A stretch of 64,000 bases of DNA from Fibrobacter sp. (GTDB lineage: Bacteria > Fibrobacterota > Fibrobacteria > Fibrobacterales > Fibrobacteraceae), in NCBI GenBank assembly GCA_024398995.1, contig JAKSIE010000001.1:62001-126000 (forward strand), read 5' to 3'. How positions within the stretch are numbered: position 1 is the stretch's first letter; each line of letters begins with the position of its first letter. Both the position numbers and the translations under genes were made by a program. The notes beneath the pieces are model-generated. The model ran no database searches, was not told the origin of the DNA, and saw only the letters and a program-made list of their open reading frames with translations. Below are positions 17,102 through 25,512 of this stretch, in pieces.

Positions 17102-18421
17102 ATGGATTCCGAAAAGAAGAAATTTTCCGGGAAGAAGTTTTTTAAGGGCTTGCTCCGTGAAATTGTCGTGCCGGTGTTCTTGGCACTTATTGTTATCCAG
17201 TATGTGATTCAGGCTTTCCAGATTCCTAGTGGTTCTATGGAAGATTCCCTGAAGACTGGTGACTTTTTGCTGGGTCTTAAGTTTACCTATGGATCTCCCA
17301 TTCCCTTTAGCAATAAGAAGTTCCCGGGCTTTACGGATCCTGCCGTTGGAGACGTGGTGATTTTCCGTTATCCTGGTGAACCGGAATATCCCGATGGTGA
17401 TCCGGAACGCTACACCCATCTTTTTAATGCCTTGATGTTTGGCAACTTCTACTGGGATCACAATCCCGAAGAGGGCCAGCCTCATTTGGTTCATTATGCC
17501 GATGGTCCTAAGGATTACATCAAGCGCTGCGTCGGCGTGAGCGGAGATACCCTTGCTGTTCATCAGGGCCGCCTTTATGTGAATGGCGTTCGTCAGGAGG
17601 TTTTGCCGGGACATGGCAAGTGGACTGCTGCTGGCAGGACCCTTTCTCCTCGCGATGAACGAAAGACTTTCGTGGTACCCTCTGTGGGCGATACCATTTA
17701 TGTGGACTCCGTTTCTCTGGAACAGCTCTGGTGGCTCCGCTCTATCGTTGCCCAGGAAAATCCGGATGAAGCTGTGGAACTGGATTTGACCCTGTGGAAG
17801 GATGGCGTTGAAACCAACAACTACGACTTCGAAGATTTCAAGATGCCGGTGGAGAACGACCGTGGCCTTGCTATGAATGAACTGTTCCGTCGCAATCGTC
17901 AAGTTGTTCAGCATCGTCTTGTGCAAGGTGATACGATTTCTGGTGTAATGTCTTTTGCGTTCTTCAAGGAATTGTCCCGCATGGCCTACTTGCCTATGCT
18001 GGATCCTCATGCAAAGGGCGGTATGACTCGCCAGGTGAGCTACATCGGTTTTGAGGGATCCTTGTTGCAAGATCTTGAAGGAAACGTAGCCATGCTGAAC
18101 CGAACTCAGGATGATTCTGAAGAAGCTACTGCTCCGAAGTTTGAAATTCGCCGTAAGTTGTCTCTGGGTGGAAAGCCCATGGATTACTACGTGGTAAAGA
18201 CTCCCCAGTACTTTATGATGGGTGACAATCGCGACAATTCTGCCGACAGCCGCTACTGGGGTTTTGTTTCCCAGCGTAACATCAAGGCTAAGGCTTTAGT
18301 GATTTACTTCTCCTTTGAAAACGAGGACGGTGCCTTTAAGCTGGGTAATCCCTTTACCTGGTGGCGCTTGCCCTTTAGAATTCGTTGGACTCGCTTGGGT
18401 AAGGTGATTCCCCTGATTTAG
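17102..18421 (+). CDS. lepB: Signal peptidase I with large internal insertion
   Basis: LepB cuts signal peptides from exported proteins at the periplasmic face of the inner membrane. One N-terminal membrane segment (about 21-39) precedes the catalytic Ser in QIPSGSMEDSL (S45). The general-base Lys is in DYIKRCVGVSGDT (K141), and the conserved GDNRDNSADSRYWG lies near the C terminus. The protein is 439 residues, much longer than the usual 200-330, because about 160-180 residues lie between the catalytic core and the GDNRDNS box. ATG 17102 is used; TTG 17099 directly before it would add one residue. It ends 1 nt before the next lipoprotein gene. High lipoprotein and T9SS cargo load fits its importance here. 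Confidence 0.94.
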   Translation: MDSEKKKFSGKKFFKGLLREIVVPVFLALIVIQYVIQAFQIPSGSMEDSLKTGDFLLGLKFTYGSPIPFSNKKFPGFTDPAVGDVVIFRYPGEPEYPDGDPERYTHLFNALMFGNFYWDHNPEEGQPHLVHYADGPKDYIKRCVGVSGDTLAVHQGRLYVNGVRQEVLPGHGKWTAAGRTLSPRDERKTFVVPSVGDTIYVDSVSLEQLWWLRSIVAQENPDEAVELDLTLWKDGVETNNYDFEDFKMPVENDRGLAMNELFRRNRQVVQHRLVQGDTISGVMSFAFFKELSRMAYLPMLDPHAKGGMTRQVSYIGFEGSLLQDLEGNVAMLNRTQDDSEEATAPKFEIRRKLSLGGKPMDYYVVKTPQYFMMGDNRDNSADSRYWGFVSQRNIKAKALVIYFSFENEDGAFKLGNPFTWWRLPFRIRWTRLGKVIPLI

Positions 18422-18422
18422 T

Positions 18423-20195
18423 ATGGGTATTAGGTCGTTCATAAGTGCACTGGCTGGCGGTTTGCTGCTGGCGGCTTGCGCAACCCAGGTTGCGCCCAGC
18501 GGAGGGCCCGAGGACAAATTGCCTCCTCGCGTTGCTGCGGTGTACCCTGCGCCGAACACGACGAACCATCCCAATGAACTTTTGGTGAAACTGGAATTTG
18601 ACGAATGGATTAATGCGTCTATTCCTAGAAGCGCTGTATCGATTTCTCCGCCTATCGAGAAGAAGCTTCGCTTTGAAGTGAGCGGAAAGTCTTTGGTATT
18701 GACATCCCGTGCGGAACTGGATACGGGAACGACCTATACGGTTACTTTTGCAGGCGGCATCAAGGACCTTCGTGGCAACGCTTTGTCGAAGCCGTTCCAG
18801 GTTGTATTCTCTACGGGTGCGGTAATTGATTCCCTGACTTTGTCTGGCCGCGTTCTTGTGAACGAAACGATGGCTAGCAAAAAGCAGTATCCTAGTGTGG
18901 GTCTGTTCTTGATGGGTGCGGAACGCGAAGCCCGCAAGTATCTTGACAAGTATCGCGATACGGCAACCAAGGCGTTGGACTCCTTGCCCATGCTGTTGAA
19001 GGAGCCACCTCTGTATTTGACCCGTGCCGATAGCGCTGGCGAGTTTACCTTGACGGGCCTGAAACCTGGCCGCTACCGCGTGGTCGCCTTTGTGGATGGA
19101 AACGGAAACCAGAAGATTGAACTGGCAACGGAGCAGGTGGGTATCTGGACTCAGGATCTTGTTTTGACCGAAGAGAGTTCGGACACCTTGTGGTTGGCCA
19201 TTGCGGACATGGACACATCCCATCTGGAATTGGAAGCTGTGACCCAGCCTTTTGCGAATGTCCTGGAAGCGTCTTTCACCCGCAACGTGTACTTTGATTC
19301 CGCCTTTGCGGATACCAATAACTGCTACCTGGTTTCTCCGGATAAGGAAAAAATCTACCCGAATCTTGTTTACCGAGGCTCCAGCAGCAACAAGCCGCAG
19401 TTCTATTTTGAAGAAGCCCCGAAGAGTGAACAGCTCTACAAGTTCATTTGTAGCCAGGGTAGGGATTCCTTGTATCGCCAGCTGGACACTTCTCGTAACG
19501 AAGTGGAATGGGAATGGAAAAAAATGGAAGGGGATACTTTGCCTGCAGCCATTTCCTCTGCCAAGTCCATTTCAAAGGCCGGCGCTGTTTTTCCGGATGA
19601 TTCTGTCCTTGTTCTGTTCAACAAGCCTAAGATCGATTCTCTTGAAGATCGTTTCTTTACGGTCATTAGCAAGGACACCGCAGAAGTTTTCGTAAAGCAG
19701 TTGGATCCTGTCCGCTTTGTTGTGGAGAAACCAGCTCCATGGCCTACGGATGCAACTGTTGAATTGCTGCGAGGTTACAAGGACACCACGCTGGCCGCTG
19801 CCGATAGTAACGGCGTTCGCGATACGGTAATTGAACTGAAGTACAAGACTTTAAAAAAGTTTGAAATGGTGGGCAAGTTGAAACTTGCGACCTTTAGTGG
19901 TGTGATTCCCGGCTCCAATGCGGCAACAATTGTTCGTCTCCGCTCGGCCACTAGCAATAGTTACTATGTGGAGAAGTGTGGAAATTCTGGCGAGTTCCAA
20001 TTTAAGGACCTGATGGAAGGGAATTATTTTATGGACTACTATTTCCCGGAAGAAGGAAAGCTGATTCCGGATGGTGGTTCTGTAAATCCATTCCGTTATG
20101 GCTCTGCTTGGAGAGCGATTGGCGATACATTGAAATTGGGGAACGGAGACAATTATTTGGACAAGTTGGTTCCGGTAGTTCCAATTTTGCGTTAG
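18423..20195 (+). CDS. Ig-like-domain lipoprotein
   Basis: The 590-residue lipoprotein has a lipobox (LLLAACAT) and the early block SGGPEDKLPPRV. It then has a SbsA/Big-5-type Ig-like domain (LVKLEFDEWINASIPRSAV, then TTYTVTFAGGIKDLRGNALS). Next comes a carboxypeptidase-regulatory-like beta sandwich (GEFTLTGLKPGRYRVVAFVD) and further beta-rich regions up to the C terminus. Proteins with the same order are common in the Bacteroidota-Fibrobacterota group and stay on the envelope; their job is not known. The gene starts 1 nt after lepB, suggesting one transcript. No catalytic motif is seen. Confidence 0.75.
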   Translation: MGIRSFISALAGGLLLAACATQVAPSGGPEDKLPPRVAAVYPAPNTTNHPNELLVKLEFDEWINASIPRSAVSISPPIEKKLRFEVSGKSLVLTSRAELDTGTTYTVTFAGGIKDLRGNALSKPFQVVFSTGAVIDSLTLSGRVLVNETMASKKQYPSVGLFLMGAEREARKYLDKYRDTATKALDSLPMLLKEPPLYLTRADSAGEFTLTGLKPGRYRVVAFVDGNGNQKIELATEQVGIWTQDLVLTEESSDTLWLAIADMDTSHLELEAVTQPFANVLEASFTRNVYFDSAFADTNNCYLVSPDKEKIYPNLVYRGSSSNKPQFYFEEAPKSEQLYKFICSQGRDSLYRQLDTSRNEVEWEWKKMEGDTLPAAISSAKSISKAGAVFPDDSVLVLFNKPKIDSLEDRFFTVISKDTAEVFVKQLDPVRFVVEKPAPWPTDATVELLRGYKDTTLAAADSNGVRDTVIELKYKTLKKFEMVGKLKLATFSGVIPGSNAATIVRLRSATSNSYYVEKCGNSGEFQFKDLMEGNYFMDYYFPEEGKLIPDGGSVNPFRYGSAWRAIGDTLKLGNGDNYLDKLVPVVPILR

Positions 20196-20240
20196 CATTT
20201 TAATGGTCAAGCTTGTCGCGAGAAAATAAAGGATATGATA

Positions 20241-22970
20241 ATGAGTAAGATTCCCTCTTTTGTGGCTATTGACTTAGAAACCACAGGCCTTGATTTCGAA
20301 AAGGATGAAATTATCGAGGTTGCCCTGGTCCGTTTTGATGACGGCGTCCCGGGGGAATCGGTGGATTATTTGGTAAAGCCAACCTCTGCTCAGCTCCGTC
20401 CTTTTATTGAAAACCTTACAGGCATTTATAAGAACGATTTGGAAAATGCTGAATCCTTTGCCGCCGTGGCTGGAAAGATTTTCTCTTTTATTGGCGACTT
20501 GCCCATTGTTGCTCACAATGCAAATTTTGATTCCAAGTTTTTGAAGCAGTCCTTTGAAAAGGTTGGCGTTAGCTTTGACAACCATCCGGTATGGGACTCC
20601 CTGACGGTGTCTAGAATTGCCTACCAGAATATTCCCAACCATCGTTTGGATACCTTGGTGCAGGAACTGAATATTCCTCGCAGTCGCGCTCACCGCGCTT
20701 TGCCTGACGCGGATGCTTGTGGACGTCTTTTTGTGATGTGCCTTGAAAAGATCCAGAGTGCGGATCCGTGGTTGTTGAAGGCTCTTTCCCGCATTGCTGT
20801 TGGCTCTAGCTGGTCTATGGTTTGGCCCGCAGGAGATGATGCTTCCACCATGCCGGAGTACAAGCTGCCGGTGGTTCCTCTGGAAGATGTTCCGGAGAAG
20901 GGTAGGACGCCTCGTGTTTCCGAATACTTTAAGGAGGGAGGCCTGCTTGCAAGCAAGATTGAAAACTTCAAGTATCGCCACAACCAGCAGGACTTTGCGT
21001 CTGTCGTGGAACGCAATATGCACAAGGGTGGCCTTTGTGTTCTTGAAGCGCCTACAGGTTCTGGAAAGTCCTTGGCTTACTTGATTTCTGCGGCCAACAA
21101 GGCCGTGTCTGGTGAACGAGTTGTTATCAGTACCGCAACGAGAGCCCTACAGGAACAGCTTTGGAATCATGATATTCCCATGATTGCGGATTTGTACAAG
21201 GGTATGCTTAAGCCCGCTGTACTGAAGGGCCGTGAAAATTATCTTTGCCTGCGCAAGTTCGAGGAAATGCTGAACGCACCGGAAAAGCTTTTGCTGCCGG
21301 AAGAAAGGGATTCCTTTATGGCCATTATTCCCTGGGTGTACACGACTACCTCCGGTGATGTGAACGAAAGTTCTTCCTTTAGCCAGGGCCGCAATCGTGT
21401 GCTTTGGTCCAAGATGGCTAGTTCCGCAAAGTCCTGCCTCGGCGACAAGTGCCCCAATTACAATAAGTGCCCGGCCTTGGCTGCAAAGCGTAGAGCCATG
21501 AATTCCAACATGCTCTTGATCAACCATTCGCTGTTCTTTGCGGACATGGCCCTGGACTTTGCATTGCTCCCTCTTTACGAGCACATCGTCTTTGATGAAG
21601 CACATCGTCTGCCGGAAATTAGCAACCAGTCTCTGGGCAGAACCGTTTCTTTCTTTAGCCTCCGTAATTCCATCAAGACCATGATTCCTTCCCGCACAAG
21701 GCAGGATGGCTTGATTGCAGAAATTGCTGCATCGGTGCCTGTGGAAAATACCGAGGTTCTTGAAGCTTGCGCCAACCTGACCGATGCTTTGGCCGAACTG
21801 GAAAAGTCTTTGCATCGATTCTTTATGAAGATTGGCAAGAAGCTGACGAAGCAGAAGAATTCCAAGAACGGCTTTATCTATTCCTCTGGAATTATGGCGG
21901 AGTACGATTCTGATCCTAGCGGATTCCTGGATCAGTACGCAACGGCACAGAAGGTGGCTGATGCACTTGCGGTAAAGCTTTCCGCAGAAAAGCAGAACGA
22001 AACGGTTCAGGGTCTTCTCAGTAACTTGAACGGCCGCATGACTGAAATTTCAAGATTTGTTTCTGACTTTGAATTCGTGACTAAGGCCGGCCGCGAGGAC
22101 TGGGTGTTCTTTATGGAAGAACCTTTCAATCCTCACACGATCAAGCTGCACGCCTATCCGCTGAACTCCAGTGCGATTCTTAGGCAGAAGTTCTATCCCT
22201 GGATTAAGTCCGCCACCTTTACCTCTGCAACTTTGGCAATTCAGGGTGAACTGGATTACTACGTGCAGAAGATGGGTATGGATGGCTTGGACGAAAAGAA
22301 GAAACCTTTTGTTCGCGTGTACGTTGACTCCTCCAATAAGGATGAACGTCAGTCTGTGATGGTTGCCAAGCATTTGCCCAAGCCGTCAACCGCGGAATAC
22401 AACGACGCTGTAAACGCTACTTTGTGCGAAATATTGCCAGAGGTGGATGAAAACACCATGGTACTGTTCACCAGCATTTCCGCCATGATGAAGGCCCAGG
22501 CGGCACTGGCTCCTATCTTTGCTCAGAAGAATAAGCTTTTGCTGTGTCAGCATGTGGATGGGGCTTTGGATGGTCTCGTGGCCATGTTCCGCCGCGAACG
22601 CGGAGCCTGCCTGCTGGGTTGCCAGACCCTTTGGGAAGGCGTAGATTTTCCGGGTGATGCATTGAAACTCTTGGTGATTCCCAAGCTTCCGTTCCCTAAT
22701 CCTATGGACCCGCTTGTCGCAGGCATTACCGCCAAGATGAAGAACGAGGGCAAGAATTCTTTCAAGGACTACTTTGTGCCCGAAGCCTACATGGAATTGC
22801 GTCAGGGCTTGGGTCGATTGCTGCGTTCCGAAGAGGATTCCGGCAAGGTTCTTATTTTGGACAATCGTGTTGTGCTTGAACACTATGGCAAAACCTTTTC
22901 CAGAATTTGGAATATGAAACAGCGTGTTGCAAATTCCTCCACGGACATTGCGGAGTTTCTCAAGTCCTAG
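20241..22970 (+). CDS. dinG: DinG-type helicase fused to DEDD 3'-5' exonuclease
   Basis: The 909-residue protein joins an N-terminal DnaQ-like exonuclease to a superfamily-2 helicase. The exonuclease (about 1-180) has AIDLETTG with D11/E13, AHNANFD and HRALPDAD. In the helicase, Walker A APTGSGKS is near 270 and the DEAH box FDEAHRLPE near 450. Cysteines in SCLGDKCPNYNKCPA plus an earlier LCLRKF fit the XPD/DinG iron-sulfur site. The C-terminal helicase motif GCQTLWEGVDFPGD and the QGLGRLLR arginine motif complete it. The same fusion is known in Gram-positive DinG, where the nuclease is active. It would unwind or degrade DNA in repair. ATG 20241 has AAAGGA at proper spacing, better than ATG 20235. 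Confidence 0.9.
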   Translation: MSKIPSFVAIDLETTGLDFEKDEIIEVALVRFDDGVPGESVDYLVKPTSAQLRPFIENLTGIYKNDLENAESFAAVAGKIFSFIGDLPIVAHNANFDSKFLKQSFEKVGVSFDNHPVWDSLTVSRIAYQNIPNHRLDTLVQELNIPRSRAHRALPDADACGRLFVMCLEKIQSADPWLLKALSRIAVGSSWSMVWPAGDDASTMPEYKLPVVPLEDVPEKGRTPRVSEYFKEGGLLASKIENFKYRHNQQDFASVVERNMHKGGLCVLEAPTGSGKSLAYLISAANKAVSGERVVISTATRALQEQLWNHDIPMIADLYKGMLKPAVLKGRENYLCLRKFEEMLNAPEKLLLPEERDSFMAIIPWVYTTTSGDVNESSSFSQGRNRVLWSKMASSAKSCLGDKCPNYNKCPALAAKRRAMNSNMLLINHSLFFADMALDFALLPLYEHIVFDEAHRLPEISNQSLGRTVSFFSLRNSIKTMIPSRTRQDGLIAEIAASVPVENTEVLEACANLTDALAELEKSLHRFFMKIGKKLTKQKNSKNGFIYSSGIMAEYDSDPSGFLDQYATAQKVADALAVKLSAEKQNETVQGLLSNLNGRMTEISRFVSDFEFVTKAGREDWVFFMEEPFNPHTIKLHAYPLNSSAILRQKFYPWIKSATFTSATLAIQGELDYYVQKMGMDGLDEKKKPFVRVYVDSSNKDERQSVMVAKHLPKPSTAEYNDAVNATLCEILPEVDENTMVLFTSISAMMKAQAALAPIFAQKNKLLLCQHVDGALDGLVAMFRRERGACLLGCQTLWEGVDFPGDALKLLVIPKLPFPNPMDPLVAGITAKMKNEGKNSFKDYFVPEAYMELRQGLGRLLRSEEDSGKVLILDNRVVLEHYGKTFSRIWNMKQRVANSSTDIAEFLKS

Positions 22971-23022
22971 CCATACGTGACGCTGAATTTTACTACATTT
23001 GGCACCCTATTCAGGGAGCTAA

Positions 23023-24900
23023 ATGTTCAATTTAAATACGTTTTTTGATGGAATGTCCAAATCCCTCCTTCGCGCTGCTCATGCGAAGGCTTTTGGGCAT
23101 AAGGGCCTGCTTAATAACGCATTGATTCAATCTGAGGTGCTTTCCTTTTATACGAACAAGGAAAGGGTCAAGGATCTTTTCTCCAAGATGGAACCGTGGC
23201 AGCGTCGTTGCCTTAACTTGGTGTACCATAGTGGATCTCGTGGCCTGACTTACAATGAATTGCGTTTGACCATTCCCGTAAGTAAGAATCGCGAATTGCA
23301 GTCCTTTTTGCTGAATATGTGCCGCGAGTATGTGATGTGGCGCAGTTCCTCTGCCAATGCTGCGGTGTATTATGGCTTTGCTGATTTTATGGGCAGCTTT
23401 GTTGAATACAATGAAGTGGAACTGAATCATAAGACAGGTTTCGTTTCCTACCAGAACCTTATGGATTGGCACTTGTGCCTGGTCCTTTCCTATGCCATGC
23501 GCAAGGAACTGAAGATCAATTCCAACGGAACGATTCACCGTCGCAGCTACCAGATTTGCACCGATGCTATTGTAGCGGCAAAGCAAGTTTCTGAACGCGC
23601 TGCAGAACACGAAGTTTCTATCATCTTCAATTTCTTGATTGCGAACGCGTGGCTGGAATTGGAAGACTCCTATTTGGTTCCTTCTGAAAAGTCCTTGGAC
23701 TATATCCGCAAGAATGGATTCCGCTTGCACCAGGACATTCTTACCTGGTGGCTTAAGGAACGTTTCCGCAACGATCGTTCCCATTGCGCTCAGTTATTAA
23801 GCGAACTGGCTCATCCCAAGAGTGTTGTTGACGCAAGCTACCTGCTTTGGGTTTTGGATCCTACTGCAAGACTGCAGGAAAAGTCCAGCAGCATTGTGTG
23901 GGATTACCTGCCCCGTCCTCTTCGCGAACTTTGGTTGCTGGGTCTTGTGGACTTTCAGATGGATCATGGTAAGGTTGCTGCAGTTGCCCTTTCTCAGTCT
24001 GGCTCCGAGTGGGTGTCCAAGGCTATTGCCAGCATCCCTGACCAGAATATTTCTTGCCTTCCGAACTACGAACTGATTGCCTCCACGGGTACGTCGCCCA
24101 GAGTCCTTTTTGCATTGGCTTGCTTGGCCAAGGTTGAAAATGACGAAATGTATCTGCGCTTTACATTGGACAAGGACTCCTATGTTCGCGGTTTAAAGTG
24201 CGCCCTTCCTGAATCTGAGATTGAACATTTCAAGACTTGGATCAAGCCGCCCGAAAACGTGGCTTCTTCCATTGAAGAATGGAATGCTTCTTACTACGGT
24301 GCAAAGGTTCAGACTGTCCGTCTCCTGAAGATTGAAGATGGCAAGGTGCTTGCGGATCTTTCTCGCTTCCCACAGTTCATGGAACTTACCGAGGAGTTCA
24401 TTCCGGGCTATGGTTTTATCCTGAAGCCGGAACTTGAAAATCGCGCCTTCGAAATTCTGGAAAGCTTTGGCTATTGTCCCTATGTGGAACGTAAGGCCAA
24501 CAACCGCCAGGCTGCACCTTCCGAAGAATGGCGCAAGGACTTCGTGTCTGTATGGCCGGAATCCAAGAGTGCTGACTACGACCTTAAGGATGAAGCTGAC
24601 GAAAATACTTTGCAGACTGCCCTGAACTCAACGAAGTATAGCAGCAACTATCAGAGACTGGCTACCTTTGACTTGGTTAAGGTTCTTCGCTATGCAAAGA
24701 CTGTAAATGCTTTGGTGGGTGCTAAGGTCAAGGACCCCAATAAGCGTGGTGCCAAGGAAACGGAAATGGCTTTTGTGGTGCATGCACTTAAGTTGGCAAA
24801 GTCTCCACAGACTCTTGAAATCCAGGTGCAGGGCAAGGACGAAAAGGAAAGCCTTGACCTGAGTTTTATCCAGGAAATCAAGGTCATCGGGAATAAATGA
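23023..24900 (+). CDS. Helicase_C_3/XPB-associated-like protein
   Basis: The 625-residue protein has no nuclease or helicase ATPase motif. Residues about 350-430 (LIASTGTSPRVLFALACLA, then LRFTLDKDSYVRGLKC, then a PENVASSIEEWNASY block) match the pattern of the Helicase_C_3 domain that accompanies bacterial XPB-type helicases. The N-terminal part looks helical with winged-helix-like pieces. The last ~80 residues (FDLVKVLRYAKTVNALVG to LDLSFIQEIKVI) resemble a WYL-type beta sheet. No XPB helicase gene is near; the neighbour is the DinG helicase 52 nt upstream. A role in DNA repair or nucleic-acid binding is likely but not proven. Confidence 0.6.
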   Translation: MFNLNTFFDGMSKSLLRAAHAKAFGHKGLLNNALIQSEVLSFYTNKERVKDLFSKMEPWQRRCLNLVYHSGSRGLTYNELRLTIPVSKNRELQSFLLNMCREYVMWRSSSANAAVYYGFADFMGSFVEYNEVELNHKTGFVSYQNLMDWHLCLVLSYAMRKELKINSNGTIHRRSYQICTDAIVAAKQVSERAAEHEVSIIFNFLIANAWLELEDSYLVPSEKSLDYIRKNGFRLHQDILTWWLKERFRNDRSHCAQLLSELAHPKSVVDASYLLWVLDPTARLQEKSSSIVWDYLPRPLRELWLLGLVDFQMDHGKVAAVALSQSGSEWVSKAIASIPDQNISCLPNYELIASTGTSPRVLFALACLAKVENDEMYLRFTLDKDSYVRGLKCALPESEIEHFKTWIKPPENVASSIEEWNASYYGAKVQTVRLLKIEDGKVLADLSRFPQFMELTEEFIPGYGFILKPELENRAFEILESFGYCPYVERKANNRQAAPSEEWRKDFVSVWPESKSADYDLKDEADENTLQTALNSTKYSSNYQRLATFDLVKVLRYAKTVNALVGAKVKDPNKRGAKETEMAFVVHALKLAKSPQTLEIQVQGKDEKESLDLSFIQEIKVIGNK

Positions 24901-24903
24901 TTC

Positions 24904-24923
24904 AAAGGGGCGGGAGCCCCTTT
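24904..24923. terminator. Convergent hairpin between the helicase-associated and cytochrome genes
   Basis: AAAGGGGC pairs perfectly with GCCCCTTT around GGGA. It lies 4-37 nt from both convergent gene ends and could end transcription on both strands, though the T tract is short. Confidence 0.6.
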
Positions 24924-24934
24924 GCGTTATATAA

Positions 24935-25447
24935 TCATTCAAAAGTTTGTGCGTAGGCGGCGATGTCCACCATCTCATCTACGGTGAATTCATCGTAGTA
25001 GGCTTCCATGTTGCGGCCGTCGTCCCCGAAGTTCATCTGGTACCAGAAGGTAGGCAGATCCTCCCGGGCGCGCTCCCCCAGGTACACGGGTTTTGCATAT
25101 GAGCCCAGATTCATTCTGCGGCCGTCTTCGCCGTGGCAAGGTCTGCAGTTCTGGTAGAACAAGGTTTCGCCCCGTTTTAGGTTCGGGTTGCGAAACTTGC
25201 CTTCTTTGTCTAGGAGTTTGTATATAAGCAGCGCCATGCGGGCGTCCTCTTTTGTGAGGGTGTCCCCCTCGGAACCTGGTGCGGGCGCATTTACGGTTGG
25301 CGCATCTATCATGGAGGCGTTTGCAATTGGTGCTTTCTCGCTGCGGGTATCCTTGGACGGATCGTCGGCAAAAGACGAAACCCCTAGCAGCAATCCGTAT
25401 GCAGCTATCGGAATTAGTCCAAATGAACGAAGCGTCTTGAAAACCAT
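24935..25447 (-). CDS. Exported mono-haem c-type cytochrome
   Basis: The 170-residue protein has a signal peptide (MVFKTLRSF to SSFADD), a 45-residue linker and one cytochrome-c domain. The haem motif CRPCHGEDG is clear; GETLFYQNC precedes it, and Met-containing segments (FWYQMNFGDDGRNMEAYYD) may give the axial ligand. It ends DEMVDIAAYAQTFE, like the terminal helix of class I cytochromes. It would carry electrons in the periplasm. The start is set by the signal peptide; a longer in-frame extension adds 14 unlikely residues. Such a protein is unexpected in a strictly anaerobic fermenter. It is divergent from the esterase gene, with dyads in the shared promoter region. Confidence 0.88.
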   Translation of the reverse strand: MVFKTLRSFGLIPIAAYGLLLGVSSFADDPSKDTRSEKAPIANASMIDAPTVNAPAPGSEGDTLTKEDARMALLIYKLLDKEGKFRNPNLKRGETLFYQNCRPCHGEDGRRMNLGSYAKPVYLGERAREDLPTFWYQMNFGDDGRNMEAYYDEFTVDEMVDIAAYAQTFE

Positions 25448-25512
25448 GTTATTAATGTACAAAGTCCTTTGTAAAATGCAAATTAACAAAATCCTTTGCT
25501 ATTATTCCCGGC
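25448..25512. promoter_or_regulatory. Divergent promoter with two CAAAG-N2-CTTTG dyads
   Basis: The 65-nt gap holds CAAAGTCCTTTG (25460-25471) and CAAAATCCTTTG (25487-25498), 27 bp apart, each a short dyad (the second with one mismatch). A rightward -10-like TATTAT (25500-25505) is 7 nt before ATG 25513. A leftward TACATT (25454-25459 on the minus strand) is 6 nt before the cytochrome ATG. A regulator bound to both dyads could control both genes. Confidence 0.5.
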
